Below, piece by piece: positions 1 through 12,010 of a DNA stretch of 64,000 nt (position 1 is its first letter; every line of letters starts with the position of its first letter). Below the pieces are notes generated by a model. It was not told the origin of the DNA and made no database searches. It saw nothing but the letters and a program-made list of their open reading frames with translations. Made by a program: the position numbers and the translations under genes. Source of the DNA: Thermoanaerobaculia bacterium. GTDB lineage: Bacteria > Acidobacteriota > Thermoanaerobaculia > Multivoradales > JAHEKO01. The DNA lies in NCBI GenBank assembly GCA_945787635.1, contig CALZIK010000089.1, positions 29,836-93,835 of the forward strand, in the 5' to 3' direction.

Positions 1-1044
1 CGAAGGCACGGCGGCCGCCCCGATCGAGGCCAGCAGAGCGGTGAGCACCACTACCATCTGCGCTCCGATGGTAAGGTCGACGCCGAGCACCTGCGCGATG
101 AAGAGCACGCCGGCGCATTCGTAGAGCGCGGTCCCGTCCATGTTGATCGTGGCGCCCATCGGCAACACGAACGACGAGATGCGATTGGAGACCCCTACCT
201 TCTTCTCGACGTTCGAGATCGTCACCGGCAGGGTCGCGGCAGATGAGCTCGTCGAAAACGCCATGAGGAGGGCATCCATCATGTTGCGAAAATGGATCTG
301 CGGTTTGATGCGGCCGAGCAGGATCAGAATCAGCGGCAGGGTTACGAACAGATGCACGGTCAGGCTGATCGCGATGGTCAGCATGTACATGCCCAGCGCC
401 CGGAAGGACTCGAGCCCGGACGTTCCGACGAGCCGCGTGATCAGCCCGAACACTCCGAGCGGCAAGAACACGATGATCCCGGCGGTGAGCTTCATCATCG
501 CCTGAAACCCCGCGTCGAAGACCTCGACCAGCACCGTTCGGGGCTTTTCGGGGAGGTGCGCGAGTGCCATCCCGAACACGATGCAGAAGAAGATCACCGA
601 GAGCATCTTCGACTCGGAGGCGGCGCCGAAGAAGTTCTCCGGCACGACGTCGAGCAAGACGTCGATTGGGGAGCTCGGAGCCGCCAACTCGGGTAGCGTG
701 GCTTGCTGGGCGCTGCCCATATTGGCGCCCACGCCGGGCTTGATGAGGTTGACCGCGAACAGACCAGCCAGGATGGCCAGGGCGCTGGTCAGAACGTAGT
801 AGCCCAGCGTTTTGCCGAAGAGGCGCCCCAGATCCCGTCCACCGCCGATCGAGGCCACTCCTGACACGATCGAAGTGATGATCAGCGGCACGATGATCAT
901 CTTGAGCAACGAGATGAACAGCGTGCCGAGCCAGCCGACCTTGCCGACCACTGCTTCGCCGCCCGCGAGGCCGGTGGCGATGCCGACGGCCATGGCGATC
1001 AGGATCTGCCAGTGCAGCTTCCTGTACCAGCGTTGATTTTCCAT
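1..1044 (-). CDS. Dicarboxylate/amino acid:cation symporter (DAACS family), C-terminus cut by window edge
   Basis: Inner-membrane sodium- or proton-coupled uptake of glutamate, aspartate or C4-dicarboxylates. The complement strand is open from the ATG at 1044 (protein begins MENQRWYRKLHW) to base 1, giving about 348 residues of a family that is usually 400-430 long, so only the C-terminal part is missing. The first helices (ILIAMAVGIATGLAGG) are followed by KMIIVPLIITSIVSGVASI, typical of the family. The serine-rich loop AFSTSSSAATLPVT and the substrate/cation motif GATINMDGTALYE are both present, and they identify the GltP/DctA superfamily firmly. The exact substrate cannot be assigned. The gene stands alone, with the small zinc-ribbon gene upstream on the same strand. 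Confidence 0.93.
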   Translation of the reverse strand, partial: MENQRWYRKLHWQILIAMAVGIATGLAGGEAVVGKVGWLGTLFISLLKMIIVPLIITSIVSGVASIGGGRDLGRLFGKTLGYYVLTSALAILAGLFAVNLIKPGVGANMGSAQQATLPELAAPSSPIDVLLDVVPENFFGAASESKMLSVIFFCIVFGMALAHLPEKPRTVLVEVFDAGFQAMMKLTAGIIVFLPLGVFGLITRLVGTSGLESFRALGMYMLTIAISLTVHLFVTLPLILILLGRIKPQIHFRNMMDALLMAFSTSSSAATLPVTISNVEKKVGVSNRISSFVLPMGATINMDGTALYECAGVLFIAQVLGVDLTIGAQMVVVLTALLASIGAAAVPS

Positions 1045-1159
1045 TCGCGGTCAGACCCTACGGCAAGCGCGGGGCGGTTGCAAACGGGTTCGGAGTCGGG
1101 AGGAGGGAGCGCCTCAGCGCCGCGCGAACGGCGGGCGCGCTCGATTGGGCGCGGCCGAG

Positions 1160-1318
1160 CTAGCCACTCTTGGAGGACGCCTTATCCGCATCTGCGTCGT
1201 CGCCCTCTTGGGAGCTTCCGCATTTGGGGCAGGCAGCGTCGTTCTTACCGAGGTCGTAGTACTTGGTGCCGCAACTCGGGCATTCGTGTTTGGATCCAAG
1301 TTCGATTGTGGCTGACAT
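1160..1318 (-). CDS. Small FYDLN-acid-type zinc-ribbon protein (52 aa)
   Basis: A 52-residue protein below usual length cut-offs. The complement-strand ATG at 1318 opens MSATIELGSKHECPSCGTKY and continues with YDLGKNDAACPKCGSS before a short acidic tail. Two CPxCG knuckles (C13/C16 and C31/C34) form a predicted zinc ribbon. The KYYDLG stretch matches the KFYDLN core of the FYDLN-acid family (TIGR02300), although the final Asn is Gly and the acidic tail is much shorter than in the proteobacterial members. Function is unknown for the family. The gene lies between the symporter and a non-coding stretch, and no operon partner is evident. Confidence 0.75.
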   Translation of the reverse strand: MSATIELGSKHECPSCGTKYYDLGKNDAACPKCGSSQEGDDADADKASSKSG

Positions 1319-1830
1319 CGGCTACCCCTCGCTGCCTGTGGAGCGGGAAGGTAGCATTCGCCCCAGGGGGTGTCAAGGTGGCCCGGCCCCGTGAGCGCGC
1401 AAAGGCCCCACGGCGTTCTTGGGAGCCGGTCGGCCAGCCTGGGGTGACCCCAGAGGCGCGGGCTCTCAGTCCGACCAGAGGAAGCCGGTGAGAAAGTTGA
1501 TGAGGTCGGAAACGTTGAGAATGGTGAACATGTCGCTTACTCCCTTCTAGAGGCTCAGGGGAACCTTGTGTTCCGTCTCTTGGAATAGAGCAGGCTCTGT
1601 GCCAGCCATTTCTTTTCCTTGACTGAAACGGAAAGAACTGAAAACAGGACACTTACGCTCAGAGCGAAGCGGCGGTGCGGTTTCAAAAACGGTTGCGAGC
1701 AGGAGTAGGCGCCACTTTTTCGGCGAAAGCGACCAAAGAAGCGGCGGGCCGGGATCTTGCAGAACGGAGCCTTGCCGCGCTCTGGGGGAGCGGTTAGGAT
1801 GAGCGCCCCCCGGTTCGCGGCCGAGGAACC
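1319..1830. other. Intergenic stretch of about 510 bases, largely without genes
   Basis: No convincing gene of normal size lies here. A 21-codon frame on the complement strand (1466-1531) has a good ribosome-binding site and is listed separately. The right half (about 1560-1830) should hold the lolA promoter. TAGGAT at 1794-1799 resembles a -10 box, and GAGG at about 1822-1825 lies just before the lolA ATG. Longer open frames on the complement strand run into lolA and show no family signature. Confidence 0.5.
1466..1531 (-). CDS. Possible 21-aa hydrophobic peptide
   Basis: An ATG at 1531 on the complement strand is preceded by AGAAGGGAG with an 8-base spacer, a better Shine-Dalgarno site than many genes here. 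The 21-residue product begins MFTILNVSDLINFL and ends in Trp-Ser-Asp. It is hydrophobic enough to form an amphipathic or membrane helix. No family is recognised. It could be a real small protein, a leader peptide, or chance, and only the strong ribosome-binding site argues for it. Confidence 0.25.
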   Translation of the reverse strand: MFTILNVSDLINFLTGFLWSD

Positions 1831-2568
1831 ATGCATCGAATCCTCTCCATTTTCGGCCTCCTGTCGCTCGCCTTGGGGTCGGTGGGCTACTGCGGAGAGC
1901 TGTCCGCCGAGGCCGGCGCCAGTCCGTTCGATCGGAGTCTGTCCCCGTCCCAGCGCCTCGAAGCGCTCGCCGAGAGGGTTCGCCTGGCGCACGAGTCGCT
2001 CGAAACGTTGGAAGCGGACTTCTCCCAGGTCAAGGAGAGCGGCTTGCTTCTGGAGCCGGACCGCGCGAGCGGGCAGTTCTCGTACAGCGCCCCGGACAAG
2101 GTCCGCTGGGAGTATCTGAATCCGGATCCGATCTCGCTGGTCATCGCCGACAGCACGATGACCACCTGGTATCACGATATCGGTCAGGTCGAACAGGCAG
2201 CCGTAGGAGCTCAGGCCGATCGCGTCCTGCGCTATCTGGGCGCCGGAACGTCGCTCGACAGACTGTTGGAGTACTTCACCGTCACTCTGCGGGTGGCTCC
2301 CGAGGAAGACGAGCCCTTGAAACTCAAGCTCTCCCCTCGGTTCGAGCGGGTCGCCAAGCGGATTCGAGAGATGGAGCTGTGGCTCGATCCGGATCTGTTC
2401 CTGCCGGTCCGCCTTCGCTACGTGGAGGGTGACGGAGACGTGACCGAGTACCGATTCGCGAACTTCCGCAGGAACGAGGGCATCGAGGCGAGTCGGTTCG
2501 AGCTCGAGTGGCCCGAAGAGGTCGAGGTCAGGCTGATTCGCCTCAACGGCCGCGCCGGGGCTCCCTGA
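1831..2568 (+). CDS. lolA: LolA-family outer-membrane lipoprotein carrier protein
   Basis: Periplasmic chaperone that receives lipoproteins from the LolCDE ABC transporter and carries them to the outer membrane. The 245-residue protein has an N-terminal signal peptide (MHRILSIFGLLSLALGSVGY). The LolA fold starts near residue 50 with LETLEADFSQVKES, followed by the diagnostic GQFSYSAPDKVRWEY and the later LWLDPDLFLPVRLRY and TEYRFANFRRN strands. The length is slightly above the usual 200-220 because of a longer N-terminal linker. The ATG at 1831 follows GAGG at short spacing. The next gene, tgt, starts 51 bases downstream on the same strand. The family is clear; direct LolA function is inferred. 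Confidence 0.85.
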   Translation: MHRILSIFGLLSLALGSVGYCGELSAEAGASPFDRSLSPSQRLEALAERVRLAHESLETLEADFSQVKESGLLLEPDRASGQFSYSAPDKVRWEYLNPDPISLVIADSTMTTWYHDIGQVEQAAVGAQADRVLRYLGAGTSLDRLLEYFTVTLRVAPEEDEPLKLKLSPRFERVAKRIREMELWLDPDLFLPVRLRYVEGDGDVTEYRFANFRRNEGIEASRFELEWPEEVEVRLIRLNGRAGAP

Positions 2569-2619
2569 AGCCGCCGAAACCCGCTGCCCCTCTGAGCTCC
2601 TGAGCGCCACCCGAACTGA

Positions 2620-3762
<1,143 letters not shown>

Positions 3763-3770
3763 GTTTCTCG

Positions 3771-4073
3771 ATGCTTGCTCTTGCCCAGGCGGCGGCCCAG
3801 CCGAGCCCGTTCCTGCAACTGGTACCGATCGTCCTTATCTTCGGTATCTTCTATTTTCTGCTGATCGCGCCGATGCGCAAGCGCCAGAAGGCGCTTCAGC
3901 GCATGATCGAGGAGCTTGAGAAGGGAGACCGGGTGGTCACCTCGGGCGGCCTGCACGGAGAGGTCGCCGCTCTGGTTGGCAACGCCGTCCTGCTCAAGGT
4001 GGCCGACAACATCAAGGTCAAGGTTTCGAAGTCGGCGATCGCTGCGCTGCAGGAATCGGAGAGCGACGGCTGA
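3771..4073 (+). CDS. yajC: Preprotein translocase subunit YajC
   Basis: Small accessory inner-membrane subunit of the SecDF-YajC complex. The ATG at 3771 gives 100 residues; a TTG at 3759 overlapping the tgt stop would add four residues and cannot be excluded. One transmembrane helix (LVPIVLIFGIFYFLLIAP) is followed at once by the hallmark PMRKRQKALQRMIEELEKGDRVVTSGGLHGEV. Its stop lies two bases before the secD ATG, so translation is probably coupled. Length and motifs are typical of the family. Confidence 0.93.
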   Translation: MLALAQAAAQPSPFLQLVPIVLIFGIFYFLLIAPMRKRQKALQRMIEELEKGDRVVTSGGLHGEVAALVGNAVLLKVADNIKVKVSKSAIAALQESESDG

Positions 4074-4075
4074 AT

Positions 4076-5650
4076 ATGAAGAAGGGGCTACTCTGGAAGG
4101 GGCTGCTGATCGGCGCGATAGTGCTCGTGGGCGCGCTTTCGGCCTATCCCCTGCAGGAGAAGATCAAGCTTGGCCTCGACCTGCGCGGCGGAACCTATCT
4201 GGTGCTTCGGGTCGAGGTCGAAGATGCGCTCGGCGCCGAGACCGACAAGGACACCGCTCGACTGGTGCAGGAGCTTCGCGATCGGAGCGTCGCTACCGCC
4301 AGCGCGACCAGAACCTCTTCGACGGAATTCGATCTGCTGGGCGTCGGTACCGATCGATCGAGCGACATCTCGGAGATCGCCGAGGAGTTCCTGCCCGGAT
4401 GGGACTACCAGCGGCGCGCGGACCGCGTCGGGTTCAGAATGAAGCCGCAGAACGAGAGCACGATCGCGAACCAGTCGGTCAAGCAGGCGCTCGAGACCAT
4501 CAGGAACCGGGTCGACGCGTTCGGCGTCTCCGAGCCCACCATTCAACGCCAGGGGCTCGAGGGCAACCGCATCGTGGTTCAGCTGCCGGGTGTCGACGAT
4601 CCGGAGCGGGTCAAGAAACTCATCAAGAACACGGCGTTCCTGGACTTTCGCCTGGTGGCGTTTCCGCCCGACGGCGGGGGAGTCCAGTCGCGCGAGCAGA
4701 TCCTCGGCAACTACGGCGGCAGCCTGCCCGATGACGTCGAGATTCTCGAGGGCCCGATTCGCGACAGCAGCGGCGACCTCGTCGGCGTCCAGTACTACGG
4801 AGTCGAGAAGCGCTCGGTGATCACCGGCAGGGATCTGAAGGACGCGCGGCCGGGACTGGGCGACTTCAATCAACCGATCGTCAACTTCTTCCTGACCCAC
4901 GACGGCGGCAAGAGATTCGGAGAGATCACTGGCGACAACATCGGGCGCGGTCTGGCGATCGTTCTCGACGGCAAGGTGCGCTCTGCACCGACTATTCGGG
5001 CGAAGATCAGCGATAGCGGGATGATCGAGGGCTCGTTTACCCGCCAAGAGGTAGAGGACCTATCTACCGTGCTCAAGTCGGGTGCTCTGCCGGCGGCGAT
5101 CACCTATCTCGAGGAGCGCACTGTGGGGCCGTCCCTCGGACAGGACTCCATCGACCAGGGGCTCAAGGCGGGCCTCCTGGGAATGGCTCTGGTGGTCTTG
5201 ACGATGTTCGTGGTCTACAAGGCCACCGGAATGAACGCGATTGTGGCCCTGGCGCTCAACATCATCCTGATATTCGGCGCCCTGGCCTACTTCGGCGCCA
5301 CGTTGACCCTGCCTGGAATCGCCGGCATCGTTCTCACCATCGGCATGGCCGTGGACGCCAACGTGCTCGTCTTCGAGCGGATTCGCGAAGAGCTGAGGCA
5401 CGGCAGGACGGTCAAGTCGGCCATCGACGCCGGTTTCGGCAAGGCGCTCTCTTCGGTTCTTGATGCCAACATCACGACCTTGCTCGCGGCGCTTTTCCTC
5501 TTCCAGTTCGGAACCGGGCCGATTCGGGGCTTCGCGGTCACGCTATCGGTCGGCATCTTCGCGTCGCTGTTCTCGGCGATCTTCGTCAGCAGGTGGCTCT
5601 TCGACCTCATTCTTTCCCGCCGCCAGCGAGTGGACCGTCTCTCGATCTGA
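4076..5650 (+). CDS. secD: Protein translocase subunit SecD
   Basis: Proton-motive-force-driven partner of SecYEG that pulls exported proteins into the periplasm. The 524-residue length fits SecD. TM1 (GLLIGAIVLVGALSAYPL) is followed by the D1 motif LGLDLRGGTYLVL. A large periplasmic P1 domain with ETIRNRVDAFGVSEPTIQ and IVVQLPGV comes next. The C-terminal five-helix bundle starts near residue 350 and holds the conserved VLTIGMAVDANVLVFERIREEL and the late helix with SVLDANITTLLAALFLFQFG. It is split from SecF, as in most bacteria, and sits 30 bases before it. It follows yajC with a two-base gap. Confidence 0.97.
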   Translation: MKKGLLWKGLLIGAIVLVGALSAYPLQEKIKLGLDLRGGTYLVLRVEVEDALGAETDKDTARLVQELRDRSVATASATRTSSTEFDLLGVGTDRSSDISEIAEEFLPGWDYQRRADRVGFRMKPQNESTIANQSVKQALETIRNRVDAFGVSEPTIQRQGLEGNRIVVQLPGVDDPERVKKLIKNTAFLDFRLVAFPPDGGGVQSREQILGNYGGSLPDDVEILEGPIRDSSGDLVGVQYYGVEKRSVITGRDLKDARPGLGDFNQPIVNFFLTHDGGKRFGEITGDNIGRGLAIVLDGKVRSAPTIRAKISDSGMIEGSFTRQEVEDLSTVLKSGALPAAITYLEERTVGPSLGQDSIDQGLKAGLLGMALVVLTMFVVYKATGMNAIVALALNIILIFGALAYFGATLTLPGIAGIVLTIGMAVDANVLVFERIREELRHGRTVKSAIDAGFGKALSSVLDANITTLLAALFLFQFGTGPIRGFAVTLSVGIFASLFSAIFVSRWLFDLILSRRQRVDRLSI

Positions 5651-5680
5651 GGAACCGACGGCTCTTTCGAAGGACACGAG

Positions 5681-6877
5681 ATGCAGTTTTTCGCCGATTC
5701 GAAAATCCAGTTCATGCGCTACCGGCGTTTCTGGGTGATTTTCTCGTTCGCGCTGTTGCTGCTGGCGACGGTCGAGATCTTCGTCAAGAAGCTCAACCTG
5801 GGCATCGACTTCGCCGGCGGGACGCAGCTGACCCTGAAGCTCGCGGAAGCGGCCGAGATTGAGACGCTGCGCTCGATCGTGGCCGCGGCCGGCGTGCCCG
5901 ACGCTGTGATCCAGCGCTTCGGCGTCGCCGGCGCCAACGAGGTCCTGATCAAGACGCCTTTGGTCGAAGGGTCGGAAGAGGGAAGCCAGGCGCTGGTCAT
6001 CGAGGCGCTCAACCAAGAGATCGACAACCTGGGCGCGGGGCTCGACCTCAACCGTGTCGGTCGCGAGGCGGTCTCGGCGTTTCTGCTCGAGCGCGATCCT
6101 GACGGGCGGGTGCCTGAGGCGGTCGACCCCGCGGCCCTCGCGGATCCGGATCCCTACGGCCCGGTCGCGGACGCGATCCTCGACCTGCGGCGCGAAGAAG
6201 GCCTGATTGCCGGCTGGGAGCAGGTGTCGGCACTCCCCCAGGTGACTCCGCAGGCGCTGGCGGCGCTCGAAAACGGCGCCCGGCTGGGGAAGCTCTCCCT
6301 GCTCGGCGCCGAGAACGTCGGGCCCCAGATCGGATCCGAGCTGCGCAAGAAGGGGCTTCTCGCGATCCTTTCGTCCATGCTCGGGATGCTCATCTACATC
6401 TGGTTTCGGTTCGAGCTTCGCTTTGGCGTCGGAGCGCTGGTCGCGGTTGTTCATGACGTGTTCATTACCGTCGGCCTCTACGCCTTCGCGGGCTTCGAGT
6501 TCAACCTGACCACGATTGCCGCGTTCCTGACCTTGGTGGGCTATTCGGTCAACGACACGGTCGTGGTCTTTGATCGGGTCCGGGAGAATCTCAGACGGTC
6601 GAAGAGCCTGGACCTGGAAGAGACCATGAACCTGAGCATCAACCAGACGCTCTCGCGGACCGTGCTGACATCCGGCACCACTCTCCTGGTGGTGGGCTCG
6701 ATTCTGGTTCTCGGCGGAGACGTGCTGCGGGGATTCGCGTTCATCCTGACCATCGGGGTGATCGTCGGGACCTACTCGTCGATCTACATCGCCAGCCCGT
6801 TCGCCCTGCTTTGGGAAAACTGGTTCGGACGCGGTTCGCGCGCGCGCCGGCAGGGCGCTCGCGCCGCTTCGGCCTGA
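5681..6877 (+). CDS. secF: Protein translocase subunit SecF
   Basis: Second RND-type half of the SecDF motor. The 398 residues contain TM1 (RFWVIFSFALLLLATVEIF) and the D1 signature LGIDFAGGTQLTLKL. A periplasmic domain of about 190 residues, longer than in E. coli SecF, includes an acidic insert with DPAALADPDPYG. The C-terminal membrane half has LVGYSVNDTVVVFDRVREN and NQTLSRTVLTSGTTLLVV. The long periplasmic insert (about residues 140-195, with VTPQALAALENG resembling a helix-hairpin-helix-like element) is the one unusual feature. It is the last gene of the tgt-yajC-secD-secF group. Confidence 0.96.
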   Translation: MQFFADSKIQFMRYRRFWVIFSFALLLLATVEIFVKKLNLGIDFAGGTQLTLKLAEAAEIETLRSIVAAAGVPDAVIQRFGVAGANEVLIKTPLVEGSEEGSQALVIEALNQEIDNLGAGLDLNRVGREAVSAFLLERDPDGRVPEAVDPAALADPDPYGPVADAILDLRREEGLIAGWEQVSALPQVTPQALAALENGARLGKLSLLGAENVGPQIGSELRKKGLLAILSSMLGMLIYIWFRFELRFGVGALVAVVHDVFITVGLYAFAGFEFNLTTIAAFLTLVGYSVNDTVVVFDRVRENLRRSKSLDLEETMNLSINQTLSRTVLTSGTTLLVVGSILVLGGDVLRGFAFILTIGVIVGTYSSIYIASPFALLWENWFGRGSRARRQGARAASA

Positions 6878-6951
6878 GAGCCCCCCGAAGCTTCCCCGGT
6901 CGGCCTCCAGGGGTCGCAGCCGGCCCTCGCGGATTGTGGCGCCGGCCAACC

Positions 6952-6957
6952 TATAAT
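6952..6957 (+). promoter_or_regulatory. Putative -10 box upstream of the (p)ppGpp synthetase gene
   Basis: A perfect TATAAT lies in the 143-base gap between secF and the rel gene, 63 bases before the GTG start. No good -35 hexamer stands at 16-18 bases, so this is a candidate only. AT-rich hexamers are rare in this GC-rich DNA, which gives it some weight. Confidence 0.4.
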
Positions 6958-7020
6958 CTCGGTGTGGCGGGCGCACGCTCCGGGTCGATCCGGGAAGCGG
7001 TCGCGGGCCGCTGACGCCGA

Positions 7021-9285
<2,265 letters not shown>

Positions 9286-9300
9286 AAGGCGACCGTCGGC

Positions 9301-9534
9301 CTAGCTCTGGTCTGCTTCAGCGGTCTCGGGCCGCCAGGTACGGGTCGGGGGCTTGTGCACTTTGCCACTGCGCAGGCAGCGAGCGCAGACCAGGATGCGC
9401 TGAACGGAGCCGTTGACCAGGGCGCGAACCCGACGGAGATTGGGCTCCCAGGTTCGAGCCGACACGTTGTGAGCGTGACTTATCTGACGACCGATGATTG
9501 TTTTCTTACCGCAAACAGAGCACTGCTTGGACAT
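9301..9534 (-). CDS. rpmB: 50S ribosomal protein L28, zinc-binding form
   Basis: Ribosomal large-subunit protein. The complement-strand ATG at 9534 has GGGAG eight bases before it and gives 77 residues (MSKQCSVCGKKTIIGRQISH). An in-frame extension upstream to 9696 lacks any family match and is rejected. The core NVSARTWEPNLRRVRALVNG matches L28. Two CxxC pairs (CSVC near the start, CARC after VQRIL) mark this as the C+ zinc-binding version. The gene converges on rel with only 15 bases between the stops. Confidence 0.94.
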   Translation of the reverse strand: MSKQCSVCGKKTIIGRQISHAHNVSARTWEPNLRRVRALVNGSVQRILVCARCLRSGKVHKPPTRTWRPETAEADQS

Positions 9535-9642
9535 CGAGAAATCTCCCAAAGTGAGGCGGGATGGTAGCAGATTCGCTGGCCGGGCGCCAGGCGGGCGTCG
9601 GGCGTCGGTGGCGCCGGGCGGATGGGGCGCTAGACCGTTCCC

Positions 9643-9670
9643 TTGACAGGGTGTAGCATTCTTGTATAGC
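9643..9670 (+). promoter_or_regulatory. Putative sigma-70 promoter of the pilMNOPQ operon
   Basis: TTGACA at 9643-9648, a perfect -35 hexamer, is followed after 16 bases by TATAGC at 9665-9670 (four of six matches to the -10 consensus). It lies in the divergent gap between rpmB and pilM, about 75 bases upstream of the pilM GTG. It is the best -35/-10 pair seen in the window. Confidence 0.5.
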
Positions 9671-9743
9671 TTGCGATATTGCTTAATGTTTGTCATCTAA
9701 AGTGGCATGAAAGCGAAGGTTTTAGTACCAGAGGTGTAGACTA

Positions 9744-10799
9744 GTGTTGTTTTCGCGCACACGGGGCGTCATTGGCCTGGATATCGGCAGCTCGACGGTC
9801 AAATTGGTCGAGCTGAAGGAGCGCAAAGGGGAGTTGCATCTGCAACGGATCGGCCTCGAGCCGTTGTCCCCGGAGGCCATCGTCGACGGTTCGATCATGG
9901 ACTCATCCCTGGTGGTGGACGCGGTCAACAAGCTCGCCGAGGAAAGTGGCGTGAAGAGCAACAACTACGCCACCAGCCTGGCCGGCCATTCCGTGATCAT
10001 CAAGAAGATTCAGATGCCGGCGATGTCGGCCGACGAGATCGCGGAGTCCATTCAATGGGAGGCCGAGCAATACATCCCCTTCGACATCAGCGACGTTCGG
10101 CTCGACTACATCGTTCTCAGCGACGAAGAGGTGGCCCGTGACGCGATGGAAGTGCTGCTGGTGGCCGTCAAGCGCGACAAAGTCAACGACTACGTTTCGG
10201 TGATCAGCCAGGCGGGCAGGAACCCGGTGATCGTCGATGTCGATGCATTCGCGGTGCAAAACGCGTACGAGCTCAACTATGACGTCGACTCACAGCAGGT
10301 CGTGGCACTGGTCAATATGGGTGCCGGTGTCACCACCATCAACATCCTTTCTCGGGGCTCGACGGTCTTCTGGCGTGACATGTCGATCGGCGGCAATCAG
10401 TTCACCGAGGCGCTGCAGCGCGAGTACAGCCTCTCTTTCGACCAGGCCGAAAGGCTCAAGCGGGGTGAGCAGGTTCCCGGTTGCTCGCCTTCCGAGGCCA
10501 GATCGATTCTGGAGGCGGTTTCGACCGAGCTCGCAGCGGAGATTCAGAAGACGTTCGATTTCTTCGCGGCTACCTCGGCCGACGACCGGGTCACTCAGTT
10601 GATGCTCTCGGGCGGCTGCGCTTTGACGCCCAATCTGCGAGAAGTGCTGCAGGATCGTTTCAACGTTCCGACCGAGATCATGAACCCGCTACGGCGAGTG
10701 CAGTATCGTGAGACGGACTTCGACAGCGTGTGGCTGCAGTCGGTCGCGCCAATGTTGGCGGTAGCCGTCGGACTCGCGGCACGCAAGGTGGACGACTAG
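9744..10799 (+). CDS. pilM: Type IV pilus assembly protein PilM
   Basis: Actin-like cytoplasmic ATPase that anchors the PilN-PilO alignment complex to the inner membrane and couples it to the pilus motors. The 351 residues have the actin-fold phosphate-1 loop GVIGLDIGSSTVKLVEL at the N-terminus. The PilM-typical IKKIQMPAMSADEI and IQWEAEQYIPFDISDVRLDY follow, then VALVNMGAGVTTINIL (phosphate-2) and LMLSGGCALTPNLREVL. Translation starts at GTG 9744 with AGAGG nine bases before it. PilN begins eight bases after the stop. This is the first gene of a compact five-gene pilus operon. Confidence 0.96.
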   Translation: MLFSRTRGVIGLDIGSSTVKLVELKERKGELHLQRIGLEPLSPEAIVDGSIMDSSLVVDAVNKLAEESGVKSNNYATSLAGHSVIIKKIQMPAMSADEIAESIQWEAEQYIPFDISDVRLDYIVLSDEEVARDAMEVLLVAVKRDKVNDYVSVISQAGRNPVIVDVDAFAVQNAYELNYDVDSQQVVALVNMGAGVTTINILSRGSTVFWRDMSIGGNQFTEALQREYSLSFDQAERLKRGEQVPGCSPSEARSILEAVSTELAAEIQKTFDFFAATSADDRVTQLMLSGGCALTPNLREVLQDRFNVPTEIMNPLRRVQYRETDFDSVWLQSVAPMLAVAVGLAARKVDD

Positions 10800-10807
10800 A
10801 GGCGAGC

Positions 10808-11413
10808 ATGATCAGGATCAACCTACTTTCAGAGGGGCGCAAGCCCGTAGCCGCCAAGAAGAAGACGGTAGGTAGTGGCTTGGCTCTCGGCGGCATCGAT
10901 CCGGCGACGATCGCGCTGCTGGCCACGGTCTTTCTCGGTGTGGTCATCTCGCTGGGGCACAATTTTCTGCTCGGCAGGACGATCTCCAAGAAGCAGGTCG
11001 AGGTCAACGAGGCCCAAGTGGAAGTCGACAAGCTGGCGCCGATCATCGCCGAGGTCGAGCAGTTCAAGGCGAAGAAGGCCAAGCTCGAAAACAAGGTCGA
11101 TATCATCTCGCAGCTCAAGGCGAATCAGCAGGGGCCGGTTCAGATCATGGACAAGATCTCGCGGGCCTTGCCGGAGCTTCTCTGGATGGACCGCATGGAC
11201 GTCAAGGGTCAGACGGTGACCGTCAACGGCCAGGCCTTCAACACCAATGCGGTCGCCAATTTTCTGGAGAATCTCGATCGGGTCCCTGAGTTCCAGGAAC
11301 CGGTCCTTCAGGATACGTCACAGACCGGGCAAACCTACTCGTTCATCGTGCGGTTTAACTACACCCACGTTCCGACCGGCGAAAGTCAGGAGCAGACGGC
11401 CGCGGCCGGCTGA
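10808..11413 (+). CDS. pilN: Type IV pilus assembly protein PilN
   Basis: Bitopic inner-membrane protein whose short cytoplasmic N-terminus binds PilM and whose periplasmic fold pairs with PilO. The ATG at 10808 gives 201 residues beginning MIRINLLSEGRKP, the conserved PilM-binding motif (INLLP type). An in-frame start at 10730 inside pilM would bury that motif and is rejected. The single transmembrane helix is about residues 36-56 (IALLATVFLGVVISLGHNFLL). A coiled coil follows (EVNEAQVEVDKLAPIIAEVE), then the ferredoxin-like periplasmic domain. It sits between pilM and pilO at 8-9 base spacings. Confidence 0.92.
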   Translation: MIRINLLSEGRKPVAAKKKTVGSGLALGGIDPATIALLATVFLGVVISLGHNFLLGRTISKKQVEVNEAQVEVDKLAPIIAEVEQFKAKKAKLENKVDIISQLKANQQGPVQIMDKISRALPELLWMDRMDVKGQTVTVNGQAFNTNAVANFLENLDRVPEFQEPVLQDTSQTGQTYSFIVRFNYTHVPTGESQEQTAAAG

Positions 11414-11422
11414 GGAAACCGA

Positions 11423-12010
11423 ATGGCGTTTCAAACCGGACTCGAAGGAAAGCCCTGGTACTTTGGCCTGATCGCTGGCCTGGTGGTAGCCGGCATTCTG
11501 TATTTCGGCGCCCATCGAGTCTTGCTCGAGCCGAAGAAGAACAACATCGCTTCTCTCGATAACCGGCTCACCGAGCTGCAAGCCAAGATCCAGGAAGGCC
11601 GCGCCGCGCAGCAGCAGTTGCCGAGGTTCCGTGAAGAGGTGCGGCAGCTCGAGCTCGAGCTCGACAAGCTCTTGAGGATCCTTCCGGCTCGACGGAACAC
11701 GCCGGAATTGATGCGCAGAATCCGGACTCTGACCGAACAGGGCGATTTCGACTTGCTTCGATTCACGCCCGGAGTCTTCATCGAGCAAGACTTCTACAGC
11801 GAGTGGCCGATCGCGATCAATCTCGAAGGCACGTACCACAATCTGGCGATGTTCTTCGAACGCGTGAGCCGGTTCTCGCGGATCATCAATATCGAGGACC
11901 TGAGCGTGAGCGCGTTGCGGAACCCCGATTCCGACCGCACGATCTCGGCGAGTTTCAAAGCCAAGACGTTCGTGTACCGGGACGACGAGCAGGAGGAGGC
12001 CGCACCGTGA
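11423..12010 (+). CDS. pilO: Type IV pilus assembly protein PilO
   Basis: Inner-membrane partner of PilN that helps link the cytoplasmic PilM ring to the PilP/PilQ secretin. The 195 residues have one transmembrane helix (GLIAGLVVAGILYFGAHRVLL, about residues 13-33) and a coiled coil with NIASLDNRLTELQAKIQEG and LRQLELELDKLLRILP. The PilO core GTYHNLAMFFERVSRFSRIINIEDL comes after that. The stop codon overlaps the GTG start of pilP, implying coupled translation. Length is normal for the family. Confidence 0.94.
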   Translation: MAFQTGLEGKPWYFGLIAGLVVAGILYFGAHRVLLEPKKNNIASLDNRLTELQAKIQEGRAAQQQLPRFREEVRQLELELDKLLRILPARRNTPELMRRIRTLTEQGDFDLLRFTPGVFIEQDFYSEWPIAINLEGTYHNLAMFFERVSRFSRIINIEDLSVSALRNPDSDRTISASFKAKTFVYRDDEQEEAAP

